Source of the DNA: Niveispirillum cyanobacteriorum
GTDB taxonomy: Bacteria > Pseudomonadota > Alphaproteobacteria > Azospirillales > Azospirillaceae
DNA: 64,000 bases
Reading direction: 5' to 3'
NCBI RefSeq assembly: GCF_002868735.1
Contig: NZ_CP025611.1
Coordinates: 2,994,501 to 3,058,500 of the forward strand
Position numbers and translations under genes: made by a program
Notes under the pieces: generated by a model
Seen by the model: the letters and a program-made list of their open reading frames with translations, nothing else
Told to the model about the DNA's origin: nothing
The model's database searches: none
Shown here: positions 51,381 through 60,580 of the stretch, in pieces
Layout: each line of letters starts with the position of its first letter
Numbering within the stretch: position 1 is the first letter of the stretch

Positions 51381-53705
51381 TTACGCGACGACGTGCTTGC
51401 GGAAGGCCCGGCGCTCATAGGCCCGACCGCCATAGATGTGGCGGATTTTCCAGGTCAGCTTGTCGTTGGAGAACATAGACCCGACCGTCAGGGCGTCCTG
51501 CACGAAGATTTCGGGTTCTTCCTGACCATCCAGGAACGCGATCTCGATACCGGGCAGGTCCATGGGGTCCATGGCCAGCATCCAGTCGTTCGCATCCGTC
51601 CAGCACCACACGGGAATGATGGTGGGCTTCAGACTGGAGATGAACTTCTTCTCGTTCTCCGTGCCCTGCACGAAGGCATCATTGAACGCTTCTTCCAGGT
51701 CGGCAGGACCCAGCAGATACTTCGGGCTGCGGCTGATCGGGTCGGTGTGACCGAACGCCGTCTGCTTGTACATGATCAGACGCGCGGCGGCGTAGGCCTC
51801 CTTGCTGAAGGCGGCGGTGCCCAGATTGCCATAATCCGTGTGGAACAACGGGTTACCATCGCTCAGGTTCGGATTGTTGTTCAGCAGACCGTTGAAGACG
51901 AAGCGCGACAGGGTCAGGACGGCAGAACGGCCCAGGGCGACAGGGATGCGGCGGATCATGCCGACATTGTCGTTCTTGATCGCTTCCAGCGTAATGCTCT
52001 CGGTACCGCCGCGCTTGGTGACCTTGTAATCGGCACCCGTATCACCGGGGCTGTCCATCTCCAGATAGGGCGCGCCTTCGGCAACATCCGGAAGGTCGCC
52101 GTACCCGCCCATGGTGGTGATGTTCATGCTGCGGAAGTCGGTCGCCGTGGCCGGCGTACCGGTCAGCAGCCGCCACGACGTGGCCTCCGGGGCCACCCGA
52201 TAGACGGCGATCATCCGCTTGTGGATGGCCTCGCTCAGCACCGTGGACAGGGCCGTGGAATTGTAGGCCTCGGTCAGGCGTACCGAATTCTCAAATTGCC
52301 CGGTAACCCGCTTGTCGCCCGTAAACTCGATGTAGCATTCCTTGAAGGACTGGGCGTGCCGATGGTCCTTGTGACCTTCATCAAAAAAGGCGGCGAACAT
52401 CTCCTTCATCTTGTCGGCGCGGTCCTTGATGACCTCGATCGACCCCAGATCGCCCAGGCCGGTCACCATCCCGCTCTCAACGAAGTTGCCCAGATAGTCC
52501 GCCTCTGCCTTGATGGCGTCATCCACGGCCTTCAAATCGAACGGCTCCGTCGCCTCCTTGAACCGGGCGATCAGTTTCTGCTTGGCCAGCGGCGGCAGCT
52601 TGCAGGAATTGATGCGACCTTCGGCGGTGATGCGGGCTTCAATCAGGCGCACGGCCTTCAGGACACTATCGTCCTGGCTGTTCTGCGGCAGGTCAGCGGG
52701 CCGCATGGCCGCTTCCATCAGGCGGGTCGCTTCGGCCTCTGTGGTGTTGCTGGCATCCTTGCCCGCGACCAGATCGGGGCGCGTCCTGCGCAGAATGTCG
52801 AGAATTTGGCTGACAGTCACGTCGCCCTCCGGGTTTGCGGCTTCGATAAAGGAAATGACCCGCCCGCCGGCCCCCGGCTCGACGATCAGATCGACTGAAT
52901 GGACCTTGGTGAAGGCCTCGGCCACACGGACGGTGCGACCGGCGGCCTTGCGGTTGGTGGCTTGTGCCTCCGCGTCGATGGACAGGCCGAACAGGCCCTG
53001 CATGCCGCGCGCAACGGCTTCACGGACCTTGACGCTGATGGCATGGGTCGGATCGATCAGCTCCAGCACGCCTTCGACGCGCCCCGGCTGGCCGCCTGTG
53101 CCCTCGATAAAGGCTGCACCCGTGACCTGCCCGATCAGGCGGTCAACATCCTTGCCGCCCCCTTGCAGATGCATGGCGTCCGGCTTGTGATAGACGGGGG
53201 CACCCTCGACCAGCCTGACCAGCGATTTCAGCGCCGCATCGGGGTAGAGGTTACCGTTCTTCGACAGGCCGCCCTGGATCACGACACAGCGAAAACGCAG
53301 GGGGGCCGCCGCATCCCCGGATGCGGCTTCGACCAGCGTTTGCAGGGCACCGGCGGCCTCTTTGACCTTGGCGCTGACAGGCCGGAAGGTTTCCACCACC
53401 TGCACCGGCTCGCCCAGTTTCACACCGGTGTCGCCCACCACCTCATAGGGGTAGGACCACAGCGTTTCTGGCTCACCCTTGGCATAGACGCTGACGATGG
53501 CCGCTTCCGGGTAAAGGGCGCGGATATAGGCACCACCCTCCGGTGCTCCCACCTGCACGCGCAGCCGGGCAATGGCCCCCTCGATCCGCCGCATCAGATC
53601 CTGATAGCTGCCGGCGAAGGCTTCCTGGATGGCCACGGTTCCGACAATGCCGTCGGGCGGCACGGGTGCGGCTTCGATGAAGCGATGGTGGAACGGCGCG
53701 CCCAT
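51381..53705 (-). CDS. Prohead protease-major capsid fusion protein
   Basis: The protein has 774 residues. An N-terminal region of ~130 residues precedes a protease-like domain: FRCVVIQGGLSKNGNLYPDAALKSLV, PVYHKPDAMHLQGG (His ~173), then GMQGLFGLSIDAEAQ (Ser ~243) as in prohead proteases. A helical, charged linker (RRTRPDLVAGKDASNTTEAEATRLMEAAM) resembles a scaffold. The C-terminal ~370 residues are a capsid protein: FAAFFDEGHKDHRHAQSFKECYIEF, MNITTMGGYGDLPDVAEGAPYLEM, VFNGLLNNNPNLSDGNPLFHTDYGN, KYLLGPADLEEAF. Protease, scaffold and capsid are thus one gene product that must cleave itself. Confidence 0.8.
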   Translation of the reverse strand: MGAPFHHRFIEAAPVPPDGIVGTVAIQEAFAGSYQDLMRRIEGAIARLRVQVGAPEGGAYIRALYPEAAIVSVYAKGEPETLWSYPYEVVGDTGVKLGEPVQVVETFRPVSAKVKEAAGALQTLVEAASGDAAAPLRFRCVVIQGGLSKNGNLYPDAALKSLVRLVEGAPVYHKPDAMHLQGGGKDVDRLIGQVTGAAFIEGTGGQPGRVEGVLELIDPTHAISVKVREAVARGMQGLFGLSIDAEAQATNRKAAGRTVRVAEAFTKVHSVDLIVEPGAGGRVISFIEAANPEGDVTVSQILDILRRTRPDLVAGKDASNTTEAEATRLMEAAMRPADLPQNSQDDSVLKAVRLIEARITAEGRINSCKLPPLAKQKLIARFKEATEPFDLKAVDDAIKAEADYLGNFVESGMVTGLGDLGSIEVIKDRADKMKEMFAAFFDEGHKDHRHAQSFKECYIEFTGDKRVTGQFENSVRLTEAYNSTALSTVLSEAIHKRMIAVYRVAPEATSWRLLTGTPATATDFRSMNITTMGGYGDLPDVAEGAPYLEMDSPGDTGADYKVTKRGGTESITLEAIKNDNVGMIRRIPVALGRSAVLTLSRFVFNGLLNNNPNLSDGNPLFHTDYGNLGTAAFSKEAYAAARLIMYKQTAFGHTDPISRSPKYLLGPADLEEAFNDAFVQGTENEKKFISSLKPTIIPVWCWTDANDWMLAMDPMDLPGIEIAFLDGQEEPEIFVQDALTVGSMFSNDKLTWKIRHIYGGRAYERRAFRKHVVA

Positions 53706-54187
53706 CAGAACGCCTTCCGGATCTTCTGGCCGGTGATCGTCACCACGACCAGCTCGCCCTCATACAGCTTGAAATTCAGCACCTCATTGACGCGAACGCC
53801 CGCGAACCGGGCGGCATCGGCGACGGAGATGGTGCTGGACAGGTCGATCTCGGGTTCGGCGGCATTGGCCAGCGCCTGCGCCTGTTCGGCATTGGTCGCG
53901 TTCAGCCGTTCAATGACCGCCAGGGCCTGTTGCTCACGCTCCTCGGCCTTCGACAGCTTGACCCTCAGCGCCGCGACATCGTCCAGCGCTTCCTGAAGCT
54001 GGATGGAAAAGTCGGTATTGGCCCTGACGATGGCCTCATAGGCCTCACGCGTCAGTTCGGGCAGGCCTTCACCGGCCAGCGGCGTTTGCGGCGGCGTCTG
54101 CGTTTGGCCCTGGGGCGGCACGGGCGCCACCCCTTGGGCGGCTTCTGCCGGCTTTGCCCCATCCTGCGGTCCCCGTTTCGTGGCCAT
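53705..54187 (-). CDS. Phage head-operon protein with coiled coil (hypothetical)
   Basis: The protein has 160 residues. A Pro/Gln-rich start (GVAPVPPQGQTQTPPQTPLAG) is followed by a coiled coil (SIQLQEALDDVAALRVKLSKAEEREQQALAVIERLNA) and a small C-terminal domain with SVADAARFAGVRVNEVLNFKLYEGELVVVTITG. It is the first gene after the putative head late promoter and overlaps the capsid fusion start (TGATG). It may serve as an assembly or scaffold helper; no family recognised. Confidence 0.6.
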   Translation of the reverse strand: MATKRGPQDGAKPAEAAQGVAPVPPQGQTQTPPQTPLAGEGLPELTREAYEAIVRANTDFSIQLQEALDDVAALRVKLSKAEEREQQALAVIERLNATNAEQAQALANAAEPEIDLSSTISVADAARFAGVRVNEVLNFKLYEGELVVVTITGQKIRKAF

Positions 54188-54200
54188 GTGGCTCCCCGTT

Positions 54201-54270
54201 CATCCCATCAGCTGGTGGGATGACCTTAAGGGGCCGGGGTGCAGCGTTTAATGCGGAACCAGTTCCGCAT
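54201..54270 (-). promoter_or_regulatory. Putative Mor/C-activated late promoter for head genes
   Basis: Read leftward: dyad ATGCGGAACTGGTTCCGCAT (54270-54251), 22 bases, then TAAGGT (54228-54223) as -10, then a leader with CATCCCA/TGGGATG inverted repeat and GGGGAGC ribosome binding site before the ATG at 54187. The same dyad and spacing occur before the lysis genes. The dyad centre would lie near -44, as for C-protein sites in Mu late promoters. No -35 box is visible. Confidence 0.65.
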
Positions 54271-54418
54271 CAGCGGGGCTTGCAGGGCGATGCAGCCGGG
54301 ACCATACTTATCAGGCGTCGCGTTCGGCGGGAAGTCGGTTCCGCTCGATGGCGTCAGTCATCGCCCCCGGTCAATTAGACCGGTGCGGCTTCGGGGATGT
54401 TGCGCACCCCCGCGACGC

Positions 54419-55777
54419 TTACTTCAATCGCACGAACCGCTTTGCATCGGCCAGGGTGGCCGGATCAATCAGCGCCGCTGTGGCCAAATAGTTATGCCGG
54501 TGGATCTGCATGCGTGTGTCGCGGTCGCGGATCTTCACGGCGAAGGTTGCCACGCGCTGTTCGCCCGGTACCGTCGCTGTGAACAGCAGCTGCGGCCCGC
54601 CCTTTCGCTGTTCCAGGAACACGTCCCGTGGTGCCGACAGGATGGTGGGCAGGCGCTGGATCATGTCGGGCGGGACCGCCGTGCCTCTGGCCTGCTTGGC
54701 CGTCCGCACCATGTGCAGCAAGGCCCGATCTCCCACGGCGATCTGTGTGGTGACCAGCGTCGCGCCGGCCTGGCGCAGGGCCGCCTGGATCTGCGGAGCA
54801 ATTACGCCCACGGTAATGGCCTTGCCCGCCGGCTTATCCTTGCCCGACAGCACGTCGCGGATCTCCGCCTCCGCCCGTGCCGCCCGCGCCTCCGTCGCCC
54901 GCCGTGCCACGGCACTGCTGGCCAGCTCCGCGTCTGTGAAGGGCTTCTCCGTCGGGTTCATAACCTCCCAGCTCTTCATGATCGGCAGGCTGGTGCAGCC
55001 GCAATTGATGGTCTGGCCGATGGGGGCGGCGGGATCGCGCGGGCACATCAGCTTGAAGCCGGCGATCAGAAAGGGCTCATCGGGCTTCACCACCTGGCCA
55101 TCGGCCATCATATGGGCCACCCGCGCTTCCCGCTTGCCCGACCGCCGCCATTGCTTGCGCAGGCCGGGCAGGATCGTCTTGGCCTGCACCATGCGTTCCT
55201 GCCCGGCCAGGCTGTAGGCGCGGCCCACCTCGTCATTAACGATGGTCGTGGCCCGGCTGGCGCTGGGGCTGTCCTTGCCCAGATGGGCGGCCACCTTGCC
55301 CGCCGCCTGGAACGGCGTCTGCGTGCCGATGATGACCTGGGCCAGCTCCCCGTTGACCTTGTTGACGATGCTGGTGCTGATATCGGCGATCCGGTCGGTA
55401 GCGAAGCTCTGCATGGCCAGAAGCACCTGGCTGTTCAGCCGGGGCAGGGCCGACGCCAGATCGACATCAACCGCCTTCAACGGCGCATCGATCAGCGCCT
55501 GACCCAGGTCCCATCCATCCCGCAGGCCGCCGATCAACGCATCGGCTGCACCGGCCTGAAAGATCGACATCTGCCGCCGCACCTCGGTCTGCAATGCCGG
55601 CAGGCGATAGGCCTCCCACTCGCTGGGCTCGCCCGCCAGACGGGCGGCGATGTTCGTCGCCGCCGCATCCAACAGGGACAACACCGTCTCCCGCGTCCGC
55701 ACCTTCAGATCCACGCCCAGCTTCCACTGGCGCGCCCGCTCCGCACGGAACAGCTTCTGGCGCTCGGCTGGCGTCAT
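54419..55777 (-). CDS. SPP1 gp7 / Mu gp30-type head morphogenesis protein
   Basis: The protein has 452 residues. The helical N-terminal half (DGWDLGQALIDAPLKAVDVDL and QSFATDRIADISTSIVNKV) precedes the gp7-family core ASRATTIVNDEVGRAYSLAGQERM, the segment HMMADGQVVKPDEPFLIAG, and the cysteine pair in INCGCTSLP, as in gp7-family minor head proteins. It connects portal and capsid or takes part in DNA ejection. It overlaps the methylase gene (ATGA). A further ~120 C-terminal residues of mixed structure include TLVTTQIAVGDRALLHMVRTAKQARGTAV. Confidence 0.8.
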   Translation of the reverse strand: MTPAERQKLFRAERARQWKLGVDLKVRTRETVLSLLDAAATNIAARLAGEPSEWEAYRLPALQTEVRRQMSIFQAGAADALIGGLRDGWDLGQALIDAPLKAVDVDLASALPRLNSQVLLAMQSFATDRIADISTSIVNKVNGELAQVIIGTQTPFQAAGKVAAHLGKDSPSASRATTIVNDEVGRAYSLAGQERMVQAKTILPGLRKQWRRSGKREARVAHMMADGQVVKPDEPFLIAGFKLMCPRDPAAPIGQTINCGCTSLPIMKSWEVMNPTEKPFTDAELASSAVARRATEARAARAEAEIRDVLSGKDKPAGKAITVGVIAPQIQAALRQAGATLVTTQIAVGDRALLHMVRTAKQARGTAVPPDMIQRLPTILSAPRDVFLEQRKGGPQLLFTATVPGEQRVATFAVKIRDRDTRMQIHRHNYLATAALIDPATLADAKRFVRLK

Positions 55778-56604
55778 GGCCCCCCATCCTTGGCCAGGGT
55801 CAGGCCGGCGACATTGCTGATGATCAGCTCCGGCATTTTCTTCGGCGGGTTCAGACCGGTCGAATAGGTGGTCTCAACCTCGATCAGCTGGAACCCGCCA
55901 AAAATCTCCCGGATCTCGGGCGTGTCATTGATGGACAGCAGGAACGCCCCTTTGATGCCGGCCAGCAGGACCGCCAGGCGCTCAAAATCTGCCGGCTCGA
56001 AGATGCGCTTGCCGTAATCATCCTCGCATCCCCAATAGGGCGGGTCACAATAGAACAGTGCCCCTGGCCGGTCGTACCGGGGGATGAACCGGTCAAACGG
56101 CAGGGCCTCGATAATGACGCCTGCCAGCCGTTCGTGGACCGCCTCCAACAGCGGTTGCAGCTTGGTCACGTCGAATCGGGCCGGCATCCCTGGCGATACG
56201 CCAAAGGTCCGCCCCGCCACTTTCCCGCCGAATGACAGCCGTTGCAGGTAAAGGAACCGGGCTGCCCGCTCCAGGTCAGTCAACGTGTCGGGATCGGTTT
56301 TGGTCAACCGCTCAAACTCGCTGCGCGTGGTCAGCTGATAGCGCAGCATGTCAAGGAAGGCGACATAGTGGCGCTGCAAGATGCGGAACAGCGTGGCCAC
56401 ATCCCTGGAGATATCGTTGACCACCTCGGCTTTCGGAACGCGGTCACGGCGGAAAAACACCCCGCCCATGCCAACAAACGGCTCGCAATAGGCGCCGTGC
56501 GGGATCTGGTCGATCAGCCGCGTGATGCGGCCTGCAAGGTTCCGCTTGCCGCCAATCCAGGCGGCAACGGGGGAAATGGGCTGTACGCGATGCATGGACT
56601 CCAT
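55774..56604 (-). CDS. D12-class DNA N6-adenine methyltransferase (Dam type)
   Basis: The protein has 276 residues from ATG 56604. It carries ISPVAAWIGGKRNLAGRI (SAM-binding start), CEPFVGMGGVFFRRD (motif I), the segment AEVVNDISRDVATLFRILQRHY, and the catalytic motif IV ALFYCDPPYWGCEDDYG. All key residues are present. It lies between portal and gp7 genes, an unusual place for a moron-like gene. It may methylate phage DNA against host restriction, as Mu Mom does by other chemistry. The start is uncertain: GTG 56640 and ATG 56595 are also possible, and none has a strong ribosome binding site. Confidence 0.85.
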   Translation of the reverse strand: MESMHRVQPISPVAAWIGGKRNLAGRITRLIDQIPHGAYCEPFVGMGGVFFRRDRVPKAEVVNDISRDVATLFRILQRHYVAFLDMLRYQLTTRSEFERLTKTDPDTLTDLERAARFLYLQRLSFGGKVAGRTFGVSPGMPARFDVTKLQPLLEAVHERLAGVIIEALPFDRFIPRYDRPGALFYCDPPYWGCEDDYGKRIFEPADFERLAVLLAGIKGAFLLSINDTPEIREIFGGFQLIEVETTYSTGLNPPKKMPELIISNVAGLTLAKDGGP

Positions 56605-56846
56605 GGTGGTTACCGCTCTATAGCTTTCCCGCCCGTGCACGGGTGGCGGGATGGCCTGGGTGGGCCGATCCGGGACATGCAGGTGCTAGCCTGCGGTTTG
56701 GGCGATTGCCGTCGCCCAACCCCCGCCGGCCAATCTTCGACCGTTGGGGGGGACACCGCCCCTTTAAGAGGCGATTAAGAGGCCTAAGAGGCCCCATTCA
56801 GCGCGATGGACGGCCCAGCGGGTACGCTGGGGGCCGCCAGCCCCTC
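56605..56846. other. Gap between portal and methylase genes with a triple TAAGAGGC repeat
   Basis: This 242-bp gap in an otherwise overlapping gene string has no gene. TAAGAGGC occurs at 56765, 56776 and 56785, i.e. about one helical turn apart. It could be a binding site controlling the methylase. Confidence 0.35.
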
Positions 56847-58328
56847 TCACGCGGCTGCGGGCGGGCTTTCCGGCTCTTGCTCATCCGCGTCATCTGCGGG
56901 GTCGAAATTGGGGTCGGGATCGCTGCTGAACGCATCGCCCCCGCGCCGCTGTGCCTTCTGCGCACGCGCCTTGGCCAGCTCCTCCGCCGGATTGATCTCC
57001 AGCCCCATTTGCGCGGCGACCAGGGCGATGAACCGCATCACCGTTTCCTCGGTCAGCAGCCCCTGATCCAGCGCCGTGACACAACTGGCAACCACGGACC
57101 CCAACGCCTGGGCGAAGCGGGCCACATCGCGGCTGGCCAGGTCGGGCATATCCGCTCGCACCTGGAAGGCCGGGTCATCTTCCCAATCGGCGGGCGCCAG
57201 TCCGACGGCCTTGATCCGACTGCGCAGGACGAAGCGGCCCAGATCGACCAGCATACCCTGGATCTCGTTCTGCTCGTCCGTCAGGACCTTGAAGGTCGGC
57301 TCCGCCATGCTCTCGCCAGACGCACGGTTCACATCGCCCTGGCCCATCCAATGTTCCGGCAGGGTGCGGGAACCCAACACATGCCCCCGGATCAGGCGGG
57401 CGGTCTCGCTGGCATCGCCGGCCTTCATATCGGGCGTGATCGTGTCCCAGACTTCCGAATCATTATGGACGCGGATCGAATGCGGCCTGGGCGATTGGAT
57501 CTCGCGCGCCCGCGCTTTGACTTCATCCTTGTTGGCCCCCTTCAGGGTCACATCCCAAAGAACCATGCGTAAGGCATCCGCCCGGTCCACCTCGCCGAAC
57601 AGCAGTTTGTTATAGGCATCGCAATGGTCGATGCTGGGCAGCAGGTCGCTGCGCCCCCGCCCGCTATTGGGAAGGGCATTGCGCCGCCAGTAAAAACACT
57701 GGCCGTCCCGCATCCCCTCACGCAGGCGTCGGGCACCAACCCCCAGCAGCTCCTCATCCGGCCCGGCCAGGATGATCTTGTACAGCCGCCGGTCCCCGCC
57801 CTGCTTGGGGCGCACGATGACGCCGATTTCCAGTGCTGGGTTTTCAGGGTCCTTCACGATCCCGTCGATGGTGACGGGGTCAATATAGCCCAAGCGGCAG
57901 CGGCCACTGACTTCGTTGACGAACACCGGCAGGCACAGTTCCCCGAACAGCTTCAGGCAGCGGACATATTCCTTCAGCTTCCGGTCCATCCGGTTGACGC
58001 CGTCTTTCCAGAACGCGTCCAGCCAGCCCTGCGCCTCCTCATCGTCGCAGGCCAGCCGCACGCCCTCGGCCAGCAGATAGGCCAGCGGCAATTCGATCAG
58101 GCGATTGGCCAGCCCATTGCTGTCCCACAGATACCAGACCAGCTCCTGCATGCGGCTCTGCGCGATGGGCGACAGATCGCGCTGCGGATGCTGTCCGGCC
58201 AGCGGGCGGTAATAGACGTCGTCGGCGTCGATACTGACCCCGGCGGCCTCGGTCAGTGCGACCACCTGCAACGCGTCGGGGGCCGCCGACAACCCCATGG
58301 CCTCGGCGATCCGGCTCCACACACTCAT
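56847..58328 (-). CDS. Phage portal protein
   Basis: The protein has 493 residues: DDVYYRPLAGQHPQRDLSPIAQSRMQELVWYLWDSNGLANRLIELPLAYLL fits the N-terminal wing of portal proteins. It also has KLFGELCLPVFVNEVSGRCRLGYIDPVTIDGIV, QCFYWRRNALPNSGRGRSDLLPSIDHCDAYNKLL and LPEHWMGQGDVNRASGES. It forms the dodecameric DNA channel at the capsid vertex. It overlaps the terminase stop and lies before the gp7-like gene. The acidic tail ends PESPPAAA. Confidence 0.85.
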   Translation of the reverse strand: MSVWSRIAEAMGLSAAPDALQVVALTEAAGVSIDADDVYYRPLAGQHPQRDLSPIAQSRMQELVWYLWDSNGLANRLIELPLAYLLAEGVRLACDDEEAQGWLDAFWKDGVNRMDRKLKEYVRCLKLFGELCLPVFVNEVSGRCRLGYIDPVTIDGIVKDPENPALEIGVIVRPKQGGDRRLYKIILAGPDEELLGVGARRLREGMRDGQCFYWRRNALPNSGRGRSDLLPSIDHCDAYNKLLFGEVDRADALRMVLWDVTLKGANKDEVKARAREIQSPRPHSIRVHNDSEVWDTITPDMKAGDASETARLIRGHVLGSRTLPEHWMGQGDVNRASGESMAEPTFKVLTDEQNEIQGMLVDLGRFVLRSRIKAVGLAPADWEDDPAFQVRADMPDLASRDVARFAQALGSVVASCVTALDQGLLTEETVMRFIALVAAQMGLEINPAEELAKARAQKAQRRGGDAFSSDPDPNFDPADDADEQEPESPPAAA

Positions 58329-60010
58329 TCTCGCCTCCGGAACATCGGTGACACATCACGCCGGAACATACCGGTGGGACGGTCCTGCTCTTCGTCTTCT
58401 GCGGTATGGTTGGCACCGGGTTCGATGGTGACGCCTGCGGCGGGTTCCATGTCGCTCAATGTTGCGGCCCATGCCAGCACGCCCGCGACTGCGGTGTCAC
58501 CGTGCCGGGGCTTGCCGTCTGAACCCTTGTCGCGCCCTGCATCCATTGTCGGCTGACCATTGGCCAAAACCACACGGCGGTGATCCAGCACTAGGTCCTC
58601 GGACATGGGCACGATGATGGCCCGGTCCTCATAGGCGTTGCGGTAAAGCGGGAAGTGGGTCGCATACCACTGCGCCGATAACGCCACCATCTCGACCTTG
58701 TTGATGCCAAGGTTGGCGTACTGGGCCGCTTCCTCGGAGAGCTGGCGGCCAATACCACGGCTGTCGAGCTTCATCTGGAAGAACAGCGGCAACCCATCGG
58801 AGATGTGGAACAGGATCGCACGCTGGCAATCAAACGGCATCGACCGCAGTTCCAGAACAAGGCAGGTGCGCCACCGTCCCGGTTCATGCTCCTGCAGAAC
58901 CCAGATGGCAGACAGATCCGCATCACGCCCGAAATCCATGCCCAGGCATGTCCGAAATCGCGTGTCGATGCCGCGCAGGACCGGCTCCAGATTGTCGCCG
59001 ATCCACCGCCGGGTAACGTCCATGCGGTCCGGCTTCAGGAAGAAATCCTTTTCCACACCAAAGCGGAGGTGCGGAATGCCGGCATCCCAGCAGCGTTCGA
59101 TATGGGCGCGGGTGAAATAGGCACCGCTGCCGCGCTTGGGTACGCAGTCCAGTTCCTCTGCCGCGTCCTCTGCCGCCGGATAATCGGCGCGGGTATCATC
59201 GCGGTACTTCGCCTCCGCCTCGGGTGAATAGGTCCAGCCCTTGATCAGGCAGACCCGCTTGAAGAACCCCTCCGCCAAGGCAGTATCGAAGGGCACATGA
59301 TGATGCGACCAGCCCGGCAACTGGCCTGCCACGCATTTGCGGACCAACTGATTGAATTCGTTCTCGTCGCCATTGTGGGTCGACACGACGTCAACCCTGC
59401 CACCCCACATCTTGAAGGCCATGGCCCCCTTGATGACCTCTTTAAGATTCTGGTGGAACGCGGCCTCGTCGATGCGGGCGTGACCCTGGCGACCGCGCCA
59501 ATTGTGGGGATTGCTGGACAATGCCTGGATGACAAACCCGGCTGCCAGACGGATCGAATATCGGACAATATCCCGACGCTCATTCTCGATGATCAGGGTG
59601 AACTTGGCCACGTCGATGGCCGTCGCCTTGTAAACATCCGACCGCAATACCTGCTGAAAGGCGCGGGCAAAGAAGGCACAGTCCCCGATATATTCGGCGG
59701 CCATGTCCTGATTATAGCCCATGTAAAACTGATCCATGCCGGACTGGTGCCCGGCCTCCATCACACTTTCCGCCGCCAGACAACCCCAGCTAAACCCGAT
59801 GCGCCGGGATTTGTCGGCGATACGCAGCGGCGACAGGTCCGCGTGCCATCGCTGCTGGTACGGCAGCAGGATATGCGGGATGCGCTCGACCTTAAGCAGT
59901 GCCCCCTCGCGTTTGGCCTGGATTTCATCAACCCGGTCCAGCAGGAGACGCCGTTCCTCCGGCTCCAGTGGTATCTGGATCAGGACCGGTTCGGGCGCCG
60001 CCGCATTCAT
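58325..60010 (-). CDS. Mu gp28-type large terminase
   Basis: The protein has 561 residues. ILLPYQQRWHADLSPLRIADKSRRIGFSWG contains the Walker-A-like ATPase motif of this family. GRQGHARIDEAAFH is the Walker B region. The nuclease half starts GMDFGRDADLSAIWVLQE with a metal-binding aspartate pair. It packages DNA into proheads; in transposable phages it cuts host DNA beyond the phage ends. ATG at 60010 overlaps the DUF3486 stop. Confidence 0.88.
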   Translation of the reverse strand: MNAAAPEPVLIQIPLEPEERRLLLDRVDEIQAKREGALLKVERIPHILLPYQQRWHADLSPLRIADKSRRIGFSWGCLAAESVMEAGHQSGMDQFYMGYNQDMAAEYIGDCAFFARAFQQVLRSDVYKATAIDVAKFTLIIENERRDIVRYSIRLAAGFVIQALSSNPHNWRGRQGHARIDEAAFHQNLKEVIKGAMAFKMWGGRVDVVSTHNGDENEFNQLVRKCVAGQLPGWSHHHVPFDTALAEGFFKRVCLIKGWTYSPEAEAKYRDDTRADYPAAEDAAEELDCVPKRGSGAYFTRAHIERCWDAGIPHLRFGVEKDFFLKPDRMDVTRRWIGDNLEPVLRGIDTRFRTCLGMDFGRDADLSAIWVLQEHEPGRWRTCLVLELRSMPFDCQRAILFHISDGLPLFFQMKLDSRGIGRQLSEEAAQYANLGINKVEMVALSAQWYATHFPLYRNAYEDRAIIVPMSEDLVLDHRRVVLANGQPTMDAGRDKGSDGKPRHGDTAVAGVLAWAATLSDMEPAAGVTIEPGANHTAEDEEQDRPTGMFRRDVSPMFRRRE

Positions 60011-60576
60011 GCTGCCCGTCCATCCATCTTGATGCCCAGGATCTGCGCACGCAGGAACGCCACGTCGTCATCCGTCATGCCGCGTTGTGCTGCGGCTTCG
60101 GCGGCGGCGTCTGCCTGGGCGCGCTTGGCCTTCTCCATTTCGGCCTCAACTTCTTTGCGGATAGCGACGCGCAGATCCATGTCCGTTTTGGCGGCAGCAC
60201 TCAGCTTGTGAAGGGCACCGGCCAGGAAGTTGGCCGCCTTTGCATCCATCTGCACCGTGTCTCCAGTTTCTGGATCGACGGTCAGCTCGAACACAGCGTT
60301 CTGCATCAGCTCGATGTTAAGCTGGGCTAGCTTGCTTCCAGCTTGATCGCCCAGCTTGCCGATCAGTCCTTCCGAGATGCTGCGCGTGCGGCGCAGACGT
60401 TCGGCGACCTGATCCAGGTTCTGGACATGCCGTCCTAATGCGGACCGAGAGACGTCCACATCCAGCTCGCGCAGCTTGTTCAGGATTTCGTCGATGGTGC
60501 GGCCATTACCCCGCAGCCGACCGATTTCCTCCTGTACCTCCTGCGGCAGCTTGTCGATGGAGCTGGGGCGTGCCAT
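60007..60576 (-). CDS. DUF3486 protein (Mu gp27-like small terminase)
   Basis: The protein has 189 residues. It starts MARPSSIDKLPQEVQEEIGRL with a helix-turn-helix-like GRTIDEILNKLRELDVDVSRSALGRHVQNLD, as in the Mu gp27 family, followed by coiled coil (DLRVAIRKEVEAEMEKAKRAQADAAAE). It is thought to recognise phage DNA for packaging. The ATG at 60576 was chosen because it opens at the conserved ARPS motif. Confidence 0.85.
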   Translation of the reverse strand: MARPSSIDKLPQEVQEEIGRLRGNGRTIDEILNKLRELDVDVSRSALGRHVQNLDQVAERLRRTRSISEGLIGKLGDQAGSKLAQLNIELMQNAVFELTVDPETGDTVQMDAKAANFLAGALHKLSAAAKTDMDLRVAIRKEVEAEMEKAKRAQADAAAEAAAQRGMTDDDVAFLRAQILGIKMDGRAA

Positions 60577-60580
60577 CGCG

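Noticed and set aside
51300-55867. Long plus-strand frames (532 and 542 codons) across the phage head genes
   Set aside because: They are opposite to the protease-capsid fusion and the gp7-like gene, which have convincing motifs and coupled starts.
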